A DNA stretch of 64,000 nt from Alphaproteobacteria bacterium. GTDB lineage: Bacteria; Pseudomonadota; Alphaproteobacteria; Micavibrionales; Micavibrionaceae. Numbering within the stretch: position 1 is the stretch's first letter; every line of letters begins with the position of its first letter. The notes under the pieces are model-generated. The model searched no databases. It was not told the DNA's origin and saw only the letters and a list, made by a program, of their open reading frames with translations. Both the position numbers and the translations under genes were made by a program. This document shows, in pieces, positions 49,739 through 60,025 of the stretch. The DNA lies in the NCBI GenBank assembly GCA_018608245.1, contig JABAZY010000052.1, positions 3,624 through 67,623 on the forward strand, read 5' to 3'.

Positions 49739-50885
49739 TGACTTTCAAGACATTGATGAAAATGTTTCTGTAGACTTAAGTGGCTATGATATTGATGAGC
49801 CAGAGGGACTATCTCAACCGCGGGACTCCATTTTATGTTTAGGTCACGACGACGCTGAGCAAACATTATTACAGTTAATCAATAGCGGAGCTATGCCACA
49901 CGCTTTAATATTCTCTGGGCTTCACGGTGTTGGAAAATCTACATTCGCCTTTAAATTGGCGCGTTATTTATTAAAACATGGCACAGCTGATAGCGCACAA
50001 GATAGTTTGTTTGGTGATGCGCCTTTAGAAGCTATGAACTTAGATGTTGCTAAATATGATCCGGTGTTCTCCCGCGTGTCGTCTGGCGGACATCCTGATT
50101 TTTTATATATAGAACGTCCCATTGACACAAAAGGCGTACAGAAAAATGCCCTCGATGTTGATACGGCACGGAAAGTAGCTCCGTTCTTGCGTAAAACAGC
50201 CTCAGAGGGTGGTTGGCGTATTGTGTTGGTTGATGACGCAGATACAATGAACCGTAACGCTCAGAACGCTTTATTGAAGATTTTGGAGGAGCCACCATCA
50301 AATGCGTTGCTCATTCTTGTGACGCATCGTTTAGGCGCGATGATCCCAACCATTAGGTCTCGTTGTCGCGTGGTGTCATTTGACCCATTAGAAAAAGAGC
50401 CACTTGAGCAATTGATGGGCCTTGCTGTTGGTGGTGAAGTTTCAGCGCGTGAGCGTAAAATACTGACAGCACTTGCAGGTGGCAGTATGGGCGCTGTTCA
50501 GAAAATCATTGATGCTGGTGGATTTGACACTATTCAGATGACATTAGATATTCTCCAAGGTTGGGAAAACTGGGACTGGGTTGAAATTCATCATTTGGCC
50601 GACAGCATTAGCCGTGCAGGGCAGGGTGACTTATTTAAGAATGTTGAAACAATTATGTGCTGGGTTGTTACGCAGATGGTTTTTGCCAAAGCTAAAAAAC
50701 ATGCTCAATTAGAAGATCCCTTGGATAATGAAGCGTTTACGGCGCTTCTACATCATTATTCACTTGAAGATTGGGTCAAAATTTGTGACAACTTAAAGGA
50801 GCATTTTGCGCAAGCACATTTTGCCAATTTGGATAAAAAACAAGCCGTTCTTGGGGCATTTAATATAATCAAAACATCATATTAA
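49731..50885 (+). CDS. holB: DNA polymerase III delta' subunit
   Basis: FSGLHGVGKSTFAFKLARYLL, NRNAQNALLKILEEPPSNALLILVTH. Confidence 0.93.
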   Translation: MFDDFQDIDENVSVDLSGYDIDEPEGLSQPRDSILCLGHDDAEQTLLQLINSGAMPHALIFSGLHGVGKSTFAFKLARYLLKHGTADSAQDSLFGDAPLEAMNLDVAKYDPVFSRVSSGGHPDFLYIERPIDTKGVQKNALDVDTARKVAPFLRKTASEGGWRIVLVDDADTMNRNAQNALLKILEEPPSNALLILVTHRLGAMIPTIRSRCRVVSFDPLEKEPLEQLMGLAVGGEVSARERKILTALAGGSMGAVQKIIDAGGFDTIQMTLDILQGWENWDWVEIHHLADSISRAGQGDLFKNVETIMCWVVTQMVFAKAKKHAQLEDPLDNEAFTALLHHYSLEDWVKICDNLKEHFAQAHFANLDKKQAVLGAFNIIKTSY

Positions 50886-50918
50886 ATTGCTCTCATTATT
50901 TTAGGAGTAATTTGAACC

Positions 50919-52493
50919 ATGAGTTCACATGATACATCACCTTTTTATATCACGACTGCCATTTCATATGTGAATGGTAAGCCGCATTTGGGGCATGCTT
51001 ATGAGCAAATTCTAACGGATGTCATGGCACGTTTTCAACGTTTAGACGGGCGTGAGGTTATGTTTTTGACAGGAACAGATGAACATGGTCAGAAGGTTGC
51101 TAAAACAGCGGAGACCAGAGGTATGGAGCCGCAAGCTTTTTGTGATGAAATCTCTGAGAGCTTCCGTGACATGACAACGCAGCTTAATATCTCAAATGAT
51201 GATTTTATCCGCACAACCGAAGAGCGTCATTATAAGGCGTCACAAGCTATTTGGACGGCTATCAAAGAGAATAATCCAGATGATATTTATTTAGGCAAGT
51301 ATGATGGTTGGTACTCTGTTCGTGATGAAGCCTATTTTGCTGAGGATGAATTAACCACTGCTGAAGACGGTAAAACGAAATTAGCGCCGACAGGGGCGGA
51401 AGTTGAATGGGTAGAAGAGCCTTGTTATTTCTTCAAGCTATCAGCTTATGGCGATAAATTGTTGGAATATTACGATGCTAATCCTGATTTTATTCAACCA
51501 GAAGCACGCCGTAATGAAATAAAAGCTTTTGTAAAACGCGGTCTTCAAGATATTTCAATTTCACGGACAACCTTTAAATGGGGAGTTCCAGTACCTAATG
51601 ATCCAGATCATGTAATGTATGTTTGGCTAGATGCACTGACGAATTATATTACGGCGCTTGGCTATCCTGATACGAATGATGAAAAATACGAAAAATTCTG
51701 GCCTGCAAATTATCATGTGATTGGAAAGGATATTATTCGTTTCCATTGCATATACTGGCCAGCATTTTTGATGGCGGCGAATTTAGAGGTGCCTCATACT
51801 GTTTTTGCGCATGGGTTTATCAATGTCGAAGGGCAGAAAATGTCTAAATCTGTGGGGAATGTGATTGCTCCACAAGATTTGATTGACGCGTACGGCCTTG
51901 ACCAAACACGTTACTTATTAATGCGTGAAGTTAGCCACGGTAATGATGGTAACTTTTCCCATGAACACGCGGTGCAACGGATTAATAGTGACTTGGCCAA
52001 TGGCTTAGGTAATTTGGCGCAACGTAGTTTATCGATGATTTACAAAAACTGTGATGGTGCAATTCCAGAAGCAGGGGCATTGAGTGATGAAGATCAAGTA
52101 TTATTGACCCATGCTTATGAGAAGTTATTACCTGCTATTCGTGGAGAAGCTAATAATATGCGCTTTAACCGTATGTTAGAATTGATATGGCGTTTGGTGA
52201 TTGATGCCAATGGCTATATTGACGCGCAAGCGCCTTGGGGATTGAAAAAAACTGATCCAGAACGCATGAAGACAGTACTTTATGTGCTGGCGGATGTTAT
52301 TCGCGTGCTTGGTATTGCTGTGCAATCTGTTACACCAGAAGCCGGTGCAAAGATTTTGAATCAATTAAAAATTGCAGAAGGTGAGCGAAGCTTTGCAAAT
52401 ATGAGCAAAGACTATGCATTAAAATCTGGTACAGAGATTGATCAACCAGAAGGCGTATTTCCACGATTAGATACAAAAGAAGAGGCGACATAA
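50919..52493 (+). CDS. metG: Methionyl-tRNA synthetase
   Basis: ISYVNGKPHLGHAYE, FLTGTDEHGQKV, KMSKSVGNVI. Confidence 0.97.
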   Translation: MSSHDTSPFYITTAISYVNGKPHLGHAYEQILTDVMARFQRLDGREVMFLTGTDEHGQKVAKTAETRGMEPQAFCDEISESFRDMTTQLNISNDDFIRTTEERHYKASQAIWTAIKENNPDDIYLGKYDGWYSVRDEAYFAEDELTTAEDGKTKLAPTGAEVEWVEEPCYFFKLSAYGDKLLEYYDANPDFIQPEARRNEIKAFVKRGLQDISISRTTFKWGVPVPNDPDHVMYVWLDALTNYITALGYPDTNDEKYEKFWPANYHVIGKDIIRFHCIYWPAFLMAANLEVPHTVFAHGFINVEGQKMSKSVGNVIAPQDLIDAYGLDQTRYLLMREVSHGNDGNFSHEHAVQRINSDLANGLGNLAQRSLSMIYKNCDGAIPEAGALSDEDQVLLTHAYEKLLPAIRGEANNMRFNRMLELIWRLVIDANGYIDAQAPWGLKKTDPERMKTVLYVLADVIRVLGIAVQSVTPEAGAKILNQLKIAEGERSFANMSKDYALKSGTEIDQPEGVFPRLDTKEEAT

Positions 52494-52496
52494 GCT

Positions 52497-52676
52497 ATGA
52501 TAAGTAAAATATTTTCACCTGTGGGGTTGGTTGTCTCTATTGTACCTACAATTGCTTGGATATTCTCAGTATATACACATGTGACAAGCAGTGAGTGGCT
52601 TTTATCATTGGTTGTTTTCTTTATCCCACCGATTGGAGCAATTGATGGAATAGGCATGTTCTTTGGCTGGTGGTAA
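52497..52676 (+). CDS. Small two-TM membrane protein, 59 aa (MISKIFSPVGLVVSIVPTIAWIFSVYTHVTSSEWLLSLVVFFIPPIGAIDGIGMFFGWW)
   Basis: Read by hand; below the ORF-track cutoff; fills the metG-tatD gap exactly, AGAGG SD-like. Confidence 0.6.
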   Translation: MISKIFSPVGLVVSIVPTIAWIFSVYTHVTSSEWLLSLVVFFIPPIGAIDGIGMFFGWW

Positions 52677-52679
52677 ATA

Positions 52680-53489
52680 ATGTGGATTGATAGTCATTGC
52701 CATTTAAACCATGAACGCGGTGAGGATAGCCCTGCGGATTTAATTGCTCGTGCAAAACAGGCGCAGGTGGATGGTATGCTAACCATCTGCTGTGAAGTGG
52801 CTAAGGAGATGGATGAGCTTTTGGGTATTACCCAAACCAACGATAATGTTTGGTGCAGTATTGGCACACACCCTCATGATGCAGGTGTTGAGGCGGAGCA
52901 AGCTATTACTGCAGATCAAATGATTTCACAGGCCAATGCACAAGATAAAATTATTGGTGTTGGTGAATGTGGGCTGGATTACTTCTATGATCATGCGCCT
53001 CGTGAAGCTCAAGCTGAACAATTCCGTAAGCAAATTCATGTTGGTAAAGAAACTGGTTTGCCCATCATTATTCATACCCGTGACGCTGAAGAAGACACTA
53101 TACAGATATTACGTGAAGAGGGTGCTTGTGATGGTAAAACAAAAGTATTGATGCATTGTTTCAGCTCTAATGAAACGCTAGCACGCCAATCTATTGATGA
53201 AGGATTCTACATCTCTTTCTCTGGCATTGTGACCTTTAAGAAATCGACGGAGCTTCAGGATATTGCCAAGTTTGTGCCTCTAGATAAAATATTGGTCGAA
53301 ACGGATGCACCGTTTTTAGCACCAACACCACATCGCGGGAAAACCAATGAGCCTGCTTATGTTGGCCTAACGGGGCAATTTTTGGCGGATCTTCATAACG
53401 TCACTGAACAAGAAATGGCGCAACATACAAAAGATAATTTCTTCACGCTGTTTGATAAAGCCAAAAAGACTTATACGGGGGCGTATTAA
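52680..53489 (+). CDS. tatD: TatD family hydrolase
   Basis: MWIDSHCHLN, VGECGLDYFYDHAP, LVETDAPFLAPTPHRGK. Confidence 0.95.
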   Translation: MWIDSHCHLNHERGEDSPADLIARAKQAQVDGMLTICCEVAKEMDELLGITQTNDNVWCSIGTHPHDAGVEAEQAITADQMISQANAQDKIIGVGECGLDYFYDHAPREAQAEQFRKQIHVGKETGLPIIIHTRDAEEDTIQILREEGACDGKTKVLMHCFSSNETLARQSIDEGFYISFSGIVTFKKSTELQDIAKFVPLDKILVETDAPFLAPTPHRGKTNEPAYVGLTGQFLADLHNVTEQEMAQHTKDNFFTLFDKAKKTYTGAY

Positions 53490-54268
53490 TGCCCAAAGCA
53501 CGTTTTGTATTAATGGGCTGTGGCGCGTCAGGCGGTGTGCCAATTATTGGTAATTACTGGGGCGCTTGTGACCCGAAAGAGCCCAGAAATATACGTACAC
53601 GGTCGAGCGCCTTTATTCAGACAGATAGCACAACTGTGTTAATTGATACGGGCCCAGATTTTCGTGAGCAATGCAATAAACATAAAATTGAAGACATGGA
53701 TGCCGTCCTTTATACCCATAGCCATGCGGACCATACGCATGGTATTCAAGAACTGTCGATTTTACGCCGTATTCAAGATAGGCGTTTTCCTATTTATACG
53801 AACGCGCAAACTTTGGCGGAGTTGAAACTTCAATTTTCATTTATGTTTGATGATAAACATAGCCACCTATATCCAAGTGCTTTGGAAGAAAATCTCATTA
53901 CGCCTTATGAGCAATTTACAATTGGCGATATTGATATAATGTCGATTGAACAAGATCACGGCACTATGACCACGTTAGGTTTTAGGTTTGGTGATTTGGC
54001 TTATTCGACTGATATGAAAAGCTTGGATGATAAAGCAATCAACGCGTTAAAAGGGATCAAAACTTGGTTCGTTGACGCAGGCGCCTATCAAAACGCAGAA
54101 AACTATGTTCATGCTCATATAGGTAAAGTGTATGAGTTAAATGAGCAGGTGGGCGCAGAAGAAGTGTATATCATGCACTTGCCCGTCACCATGGACTACC
54201 AAACGGTCGAAGCGGAACTAAAAGATGGTTACGCTATGGCGTATGATGGTTTGACTCTGACTTTTTAG
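53489..54268 (+). CDS. MBL-fold metallohydrolase (PhnP-like)
   Basis: MGCGASGGVPIIGNYWGAC, YTHSHADHTHGIQEL. Confidence 0.92.
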   Translation: MPKARFVLMGCGASGGVPIIGNYWGACDPKEPRNIRTRSSAFIQTDSTTVLIDTGPDFREQCNKHKIEDMDAVLYTHSHADHTHGIQELSILRRIQDRRFPIYTNAQTLAELKLQFSFMFDDKHSHLYPSALEENLITPYEQFTIGDIDIMSIEQDHGTMTTLGFRFGDLAYSTDMKSLDDKAINALKGIKTWFVDAGAYQNAENYVHAHIGKVYELNEQVGAEEVYIMHLPVTMDYQTVEAELKDGYAMAYDGLTLTF

Positions 54269-54866
54269 TTGCTGGTGTATCAATTGGGTCAATTAATGAG
54301 CTTTGTGTTTTTGCATTATAATGAGGTGCGTGCCAATTCTTAATAAGGCTCGGTATGGTCAAAGCACAAATTTTTATATCTAACGGTAAATCATGATTTC
54401 TAACGTATTGTTTATCTAGCTCTAACGTTCGACTGTCGGATAAATTGTTTTGTCCTGCAATTTGAGCAAGTCCAGTTATGCCAGGCCTTACCGTATGTCT
54501 CTCATGGTCGTTTGCTATTTGCTGAATGAGTTTTACTACGGGGCGAGGGCCTACAATACTCATATCACCTTTAAAGACGTTTACTAAATTAGGGAGTTCA
54601 TCAAGGCGTGATTTTCTCAAAACACTGCCTAGTTTAGAAGTTCTGGCCTCATCATCCAATAGTAGACCATCGTTATCTACCTTGTCGTTCATAGATCTTA
54701 TTTTATATATTTTGAATGAGTTGCCATGTTTGCCCACTCTATCTTGAGTAAAAAAAGGCCAAGATTTGGTTTGAAACGCCATCACTAATGCAATAGGGGC
54801 TACAACAGGCATAGTAACTATTATACCCGTTCCAGACACAGCTAAATCAAATGCACGTTTTAACAT
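54234..54866 (-). CDS. Bacterial sugar transferase (undecaprenyl-phosphate glycosyl-phosphotransferase type)
   Basis: FTQDRVGKHGNSFKIYKIRSM, LRKSRLDELPNLVNVFKGDMSIVGPRP, RPGITGLAQIAG. Confidence 0.92.
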   Translation of the reverse strand: MLKRAFDLAVSGTGIIVTMPVVAPIALVMAFQTKSWPFFTQDRVGKHGNSFKIYKIRSMNDKVDNDGLLLDDEARTSKLGSVLRKSRLDELPNLVNVFKGDMSIVGPRPVVKLIQQIANDHERHTVRPGITGLAQIAGQNNLSDSRTLELDKQYVRNHDLPLDIKICALTIPSLIKNWHAPHYNAKTQSSLIDPIDTPATKKSESNHHTP

Positions 54867-54901
54867 GCCCAGTTTTTAGCTCAAATAAAAAATTATGTCA
54901 A

Positions 54902-55369
54902 TTATATTGAGTGTGAGAAGGCTTTTATGATTTTCTCATAAGTTTGACGTTTGAAGGGCACAATTAGCTCTATTGTGTCTTTTAGGTCAATCCATTGCCA
55001 TTTGCTGAACTCTGGGCGTTCATCGGCAGTTAGATCAATATCGCTATCGACGCCATCAAAGCGCATTGCTAGCCACGTTTGTTCTTGTCCTGCGTACTTT
55101 CCGTTCCAAAATTTTGATTGAAGCTTTGGCGGGAGGTCATAACGAATTTTTTGGTCATGAATTTTAATCAGGCTTGCTTTATCTGTGCCTGTTTCTTCTT
55201 TTAGCTCACGTAGAGCCGCATGAAGGATATCTTCGCCTTCATCAATACCGCCTTGAGGCATTTGCCAAGCGTTTGGAGTGTCTATACGCTCACCAACGAA
55301 CACTTTACCCTCTGGGTTAAATAGCGCCACACCGACGCAAGGACGATAGGGTTTATTGCTATCACTCAT
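54902..55369 (-). CDS. rppH: RNA pyrophosphohydrolase (Nudix)
   Basis: YRPCVGVALFNPEGKVFVGER, WQMPQGGIDEGEDILHAALRELKEETG. Confidence 0.94.
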   Translation of the reverse strand: MSDSNKPYRPCVGVALFNPEGKVFVGERIDTPNAWQMPQGGIDEGEDILHAALRELKEETGTDKASLIKIHDQKIRYDLPPKLQSKFWNGKYAGQEQTWLAMRFDGVDSDIDLTADERPEFSKWQWIDLKDTIELIVPFKRQTYEKIIKAFSHSI

Positions 55370-56504
55370 ATTTAACAGTGGCCGATGCAGGGGCTAATTG
55401 AAATTGTTGTGCCTGAGAAGAGTTCAGAAACGTCTTGAGTGCCTTAATACTAGATGGGTAAGGGCGAATCATAATTGTGGCATGATCGCGCCCAACCGCT
55501 ATATCAATGGCACGACGAAAGCCTAAATAGGCGTTTTGTTCACCCAACGCTTCATCAACCCAAACATTATTTTGCCCGTGCGGGTAATCGTTACTGCCAG
55601 CAATTGAGCTAACAAAATTACGGCTGTAAGGGTTGCTATCAATAATAGCTAAACCGCGCTCAAAGACATTTTGAAAAGCAGGCTTAATATCTCCATCTTC
55701 AGCAGAGAACTTATGCCCTTTACTTGTAATGAAACCAACATAGCCATCTGTAGAGGCCATCACTTCGGCAAGGCGTTTATCATTTTTTTCCATTGAGCTA
55801 TTAATGAATAAAGTTAGAGGGCCAGGGTCATCAATTGGATAGTTTTTGGTCTCCATAGGCAGGGTCAACCAAACTTCATGTCCACGGCTACGGGCATAAT
55901 CTGTTAGTTTTTTTAAATTATTGCCATAGGGTGAGAAAGATAATGTTACGTCTGCGGGGAGCGTATCAATCAGCTCTTTTGTTCTTTGAGCATTAATGCC
56001 TAAATCTGTAATAATAATAGAAAGTGTTGATTTGTTATTGCTATTAAATGGGCGTTTATACGCGTCAAAAGGTGTTAACGCGCCATTTCTTTTGGGCAAT
56101 AAACCATCTACAGTTTTGTTGTAAAAACCATTTATAGGTGACGGCTGTAGAACGCTACCTGCATCGGAATAAACGACTGGTGTTGCTTCTCCGACATTTG
56201 TCGCGGGAGGCATATTCAGGGTTATTTGATTAGCTGGTTTACTACTATCCTGAATAATAACGGCTTTTGAAGCTACTCTTGCCTGTAGTTCAGCATAGAA
56301 ATCGCCTTGGGTCATTAGTAAGTAGGCAATGAACATAATTAAGATAACAGCGCAAACAGCCAAAGCGTTTAAAAAGCTAGAGCCATAAAACCATTTATCA
56401 TTAACATTGGTGTTTTTATTATTTGATTTTTTCCGCGTTGGTTTCTTACCGCTTTTTTCGCGCTTGACTATTTCATCATCTAAAGTTGCTTGAAAACTGC
56501 TCAT
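55362..56504 (-). CDS. Divergent polysaccharide deacetylase family protein
   Basis: LSIIITDLGINAQRTKELIDTLPADVTLSFSPYG, GHEVWLTLPMETKNYP. Confidence 0.85.
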   Translation of the reverse strand: MSSFQATLDDEIVKREKSGKKPTRKKSNNKNTNVNDKWFYGSSFLNALAVCAVILIMFIAYLLMTQGDFYAELQARVASKAVIIQDSSKPANQITLNMPPATNVGEATPVVYSDAGSVLQPSPINGFYNKTVDGLLPKRNGALTPFDAYKRPFNSNNKSTLSIIITDLGINAQRTKELIDTLPADVTLSFSPYGNNLKKLTDYARSRGHEVWLTLPMETKNYPIDDPGPLTLFINSSMEKNDKRLAEVMASTDGYVGFITSKGHKFSAEDGDIKPAFQNVFERGLAIIDSNPYSRNFVSSIAGSNDYPHGQNNVWVDEALGEQNAYLGFRRAIDIAVGRDHATIMIRPYPSSIKALKTFLNSSQAQQFQLAPASATVKYE

Positions 56505-56519
56505 AATAAATTTCTGGGT

Positions 56520-57875
56520 CTATTTCTTAGCCATACGCTCTTCATAAAGAGTGATACCGCGTAATAGGTCAACGGCACGGTCAAGTTGATAATCCTGAGG
56601 TTTATCTTCTTCCTCTTCATTATCGTTAGCTGCTATCTTGTTTTTGCCTTTTTTCTTTTTATCATTGTCATTTTTCAATGCACCACGTAAATCACCTTCA
56701 CGCATACCAGCACGTTGAGCAATTTCTTCTAATTTAGCTGGTCGAACTTCAATGTCTGGGGTAATACCTTCGGCCTGAATAGAGCGACCAGATGGGGTAT
56801 AATAACGCGCCGTTGTTAAGCGCATCGCACCATGACCAGGAAGAGGAATGATGGTTTGAACTGACCCTTTACCGAATGATTGCTCACCAATAACAAGCGC
56901 ACGTTTATGATCTTGTAGAGCGCCGGCAACAATTTCTGATGCGGAAGCAGAACCACCATTAATAATGACAATAACAGGTTTACCATCGATTAAATCACCT
57001 GGTCTTGCATTATCGCGTTTTGTGTCTTCTTCATTACGCCCACGGGTTGAAACAATTTCACCTTTTTCTAAAAACGCGTCAGAAACAGTTATCGCTTCGT
57101 TAAGCAGACCACCTGGATTATTTCTTAAGTCGAGAACATAGCCAATAACTTTATCACCAGCTTCTTTTTTAATATCGTCAATCGCTTTGATTAAACCAGG
57201 TGTTGTATTTTGGTTGAAGGTTGTAATACGAACATAGCCAACGTCATCTTGTTCCACGCGACTTTTGACTGATTCAATTTTGATGATGTCACGGACAACT
57301 TCAATATCCATGACGTCTTCTGCACCTTCACGGACAACAGTTAGTACAATAGGTTGACCAACTTTACCGCGCATTTTTTCAACAGCTTCTGATAAGGATA
57401 AACCCATAACAGTTTCACCATCTAAATGAGTAAAATAATCACCCGCTTTAATACCTGCGTCAAAAGCAGGTGTTCCATCAATAGGGGAAACCACTTTTAC
57501 AAAACCATTATCCATTGTGACTTCAATACCAAGTCCGCCAAATTCACCGCTTGTTTGAACACGCATTTGTTCGAAATCATCATTATCAAGGTAAGATGAG
57601 TGAGGGTCTAAATTAGCGAGCATGCCTTCAATCGCATTCTCAACCAGTTCTTCATCAGTCACGGGCTCAACATATTGTGCTCTGGCACGTTCAAATACAT
57701 CGCCTAATAAACCTAATTGACGGTAAGTTTCTTCGTTGTTTTCGGCAGGCTCATTATCACCAGCTTCAACTTCTGCTGTTTCACCGGCTGTACGTTCTTC
57801 TGCTTGCGCATTTGCAAGTGGAGCAAACCCTAAAAGGCATAAGAAGAAACCCAAGATAAATAGAGATGAACGCAT
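56520..57875 (-). CDS. S41 C-terminal processing peptidase
   Basis: Signal peptide, PDZ (GGLGIEVTMDNGFVKVVSPIDGTPAFDAG), GGSASASEIVAGALQDHKRALVIGEQSFGKGSVQ. Confidence 0.94.
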   Translation of the reverse strand: MRSSLFILGFFLCLLGFAPLANAQAEERTAGETAEVEAGDNEPAENNEETYRQLGLLGDVFERARAQYVEPVTDEELVENAIEGMLANLDPHSSYLDNDDFEQMRVQTSGEFGGLGIEVTMDNGFVKVVSPIDGTPAFDAGIKAGDYFTHLDGETVMGLSLSEAVEKMRGKVGQPIVLTVVREGAEDVMDIEVVRDIIKIESVKSRVEQDDVGYVRITTFNQNTTPGLIKAIDDIKKEAGDKVIGYVLDLRNNPGGLLNEAITVSDAFLEKGEIVSTRGRNEEDTKRDNARPGDLIDGKPVIVIINGGSASASEIVAGALQDHKRALVIGEQSFGKGSVQTIIPLPGHGAMRLTTARYYTPSGRSIQAEGITPDIEVRPAKLEEIAQRAGMREGDLRGALKNDNDKKKKGKNKIAANDNEEEEDKPQDYQLDRAVDLLRGITLYEERMAKK

Positions 57876-57917
57876 GAAAAAATCCTTTTATGTTAAACGT
57901 ATTTTGTCGGTTAACTG

Positions 57918-59126
57918 TTAACGAAGACCCGCAATCTTTTTTGATGGATTAACAGGATGACCATTATAGCGCAATTCGTAATATAGGGAAGGCTTGTTAC
58001 CATTGGAAGGTGATTTATTCATATATCCTAAAGGCTCCCCAGCAGAGACTGCTCGGCCAACGACTGCATCTATTTTATCCATACCTGCAACAAGGCTGTG
58101 GTACTTATTTTGATGCTTCATAATAATTAAATTTCCATAGCCACGGAAAGGGCCTGCATACTCAATGACCCCACCCATTGGCGCCACAACAATAGCACCA
58201 GCACGACCGGTAATGCTAAGACCTTTTGAGACGGCACCAATATCATCGCGCGTGCCATAGCCAACTTTTATGAGGCCAGAGATAGGCAATTGAGCTGCGC
58301 CAGTCTTTGGAATAGGTGTCTTTTTAAGGGATCTAGTGCTAACGCTCGTTTCTTGAAATTGGGCAGGCTTGGGTTTTTTTGCCTGTTTGGCTAGTTCAGT
58401 GGCACGTCTACGCTCAGCTTTTTGTTTCTTTTCTAATTTGGCCATCAAATCTTTAAGCGTGACAGCTTCCTTGGCAATTTTCTTTAGCTCTGCTTGTTGT
58501 TTTTCGACATCTTTTGATGCGCGCGCATATTTCTTCTCTCGGGCATTCATCAAGGATGTTAGCTTGGTTTGATTTTGATTTAGAGCTTTGGATTTTTCCT
58601 GTGCTTCTTTTCTGTGTTCTTCAAGATTGCTGATGATGCTTTCCAGTTGAGAAAGGTCAGCTTTTAACGCTTCCGCACGGTTATAAATATTGGGTAAAAC
58701 GCTTTGAAGGAGCATAGCACTTTGAGCTGTTTCTAGCGGGGCGCCAGGGCGTGCAATTAGAGCTTCTGGTGGAATACGGCGCATACGCTCTAGCCCTAAG
58801 ACTAAATCAGCAATCGCGCCTTTATCTTTATTTAGACGCTCCTCAATCTTTATCTGCTCGGCTCTTTGTGTCTCAATACGGTTTTCAAGATTGAGCAAAT
58901 CCTGTTCATTCTTTTTAACCTTACGGGCGATAGCAATGATTTCTTTTTTCTGGGATTTAATATCCGCTTCGATATCTTTTGCTTTAACTTTTAACTTCTC
59001 TGCCTTTTTCTTTTCTTCCTTCATCCGTGATTCAACGTCCTTAACGGGATGGGCAGGGGGTGTAGGCTGAGCCATAACATCAACAGAGAAAACGATAAGC
59101 AATAATATTAATATAAAAATCTTCAT
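57918..59126 (-). CDS. EnvC-like murein hydrolase activator (coiled coil and M23 domain)
   Basis: Coiled-coil N-terminus; GAIVVAPMGGVIEYAGPFRGYGNLIIMKHQNKYHSLVAGM. Confidence 0.9.
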   Translation of the reverse strand: MKIFILILLLIVFSVDVMAQPTPPAHPVKDVESRMKEEKKKAEKLKVKAKDIEADIKSQKKEIIAIARKVKKNEQDLLNLENRIETQRAEQIKIEERLNKDKGAIADLVLGLERMRRIPPEALIARPGAPLETAQSAMLLQSVLPNIYNRAEALKADLSQLESIISNLEEHRKEAQEKSKALNQNQTKLTSLMNAREKKYARASKDVEKQQAELKKIAKEAVTLKDLMAKLEKKQKAERRRATELAKQAKKPKPAQFQETSVSTRSLKKTPIPKTGAAQLPISGLIKVGYGTRDDIGAVSKGLSITGRAGAIVVAPMGGVIEYAGPFRGYGNLIIMKHQNKYHSLVAGMDKIDAVVGRAVSAGEPLGYMNKSPSNGNKPSLYYELRYNGHPVNPSKKIAGLR

Positions 59127-59572
59127 TGTCTGTGGTAAGGATGCCCTGCAAGAATTTGTTGTGCCCTATAAATTTGTTCAATCAACATAACGCGAACCAT
59201 CATATGTGGCCATGTCTGTTGACCAAAGCTTATCACACTATCCGCACGTTTCAATATATCTTCGCTCAATCCATCAGCACCTCCAATAACAAATTGAATG
59301 GGGCCAGATGATTTATCAATCTGTAGCTGTTCTAATCTTTGAGCAAATTTGATGCTAGGGAAGGATTTTCCTGTTTCATCAAGGACAATTAGTGATCCTT
59401 GGTCAGATATTTTATCGAGGATTTTCTTTTGTTCATCAGCCGTCGTATGTGCCTCAAGCTCATGTAACGTGAATTTGCCGTGAAGACGTTTTCTATAGTC
59501 CTCAAACAAGCTGTAGAAAGGGCTGTTTTTCTTTAATTTAGCAACAGCAATTAATTCAATGGAAAAGCTCAT
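59123..59572 (-). CDS. rlmH: 23S rRNA pseudouridine(1915)-N3-methyltransferase
   Basis: VLDETGKSFPSIKFAQRL, FVIGGADGLSEDILKRAD, LIEQIYRAQQILAGHPYHRQ. Confidence 0.95.
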   Translation of the reverse strand: MSFSIELIAVAKLKKNSPFYSLFEDYRKRLHGKFTLHELEAHTTADEQKKILDKISDQGSLIVLDETGKSFPSIKFAQRLEQLQIDKSSGPIQFVIGGADGLSEDILKRADSVISFGQQTWPHMMVRVMLIEQIYRAQQILAGHPYHRQ

Positions 59573-59635
59573 GCGTCAAAATGCATGATAAATTGAAGGA
59601 AGAAAAGCTCTATTTTATACGGAACTTTTTAAATG

Positions 59636-60025
59636 TTAAGCGCTTTGGGTGCCGTCTTCTTGACCATCCTTAACAGGGGTCATGCTCCACATTTGTTCGA
59701 TGTTATAGAATTCGCGGACTTCGGGGCGGAATAGATGTACGACGACGTCGCCAGCATCCATAACAACCCAGTCACCTTGAGGAGCGCCTTCTATTTTAAT
59801 TTGCTTAACACCACGTGCATTCAAGCGATCTTTCAGCTTTTCTGCCATGCGGACGACTTGTGTGGTGGATGTTCCTGAAGCAACGACGATATAATCTGCC
59901 AAGGCTGATTTCCCAGCAAGTTCGATTACTTCTATTTCTACAGCCTTATCATCGTCTAATGATTGGATGATAAGATCTTTAGTCTCAGAGGGTTTCAGCC
60001 TCTCGATTGATGTTGATGTTAGAAT
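59636..60025 (-). CDS. rsfS: Ribosomal silencing factor RsfS, apparently with an AUU start codon
   Basis: In-frame extension of the tracked ORF gives LTSTSIERLKPSETKDLIIQSLDDDKAVEIEVIELAGKSALADYIVVASGTSTTQVV. AGGAGG is 7 nt before ATT at 60025; no in-frame ATG/GTG back to the stop at 60041-60043. Confidence 0.75.
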   Translation of the reverse strand: MLTSTSIERLKPSETKDLIIQSLDDDKAVEIEVIELAGKSALADYIVVASGTSTTQVVRMAEKLKDRLNARGVKQIKIEGAPQGDWVVMDAGDVVVHLFRPEVREFYNIEQMWSMTPVKDGQEDGTQSA

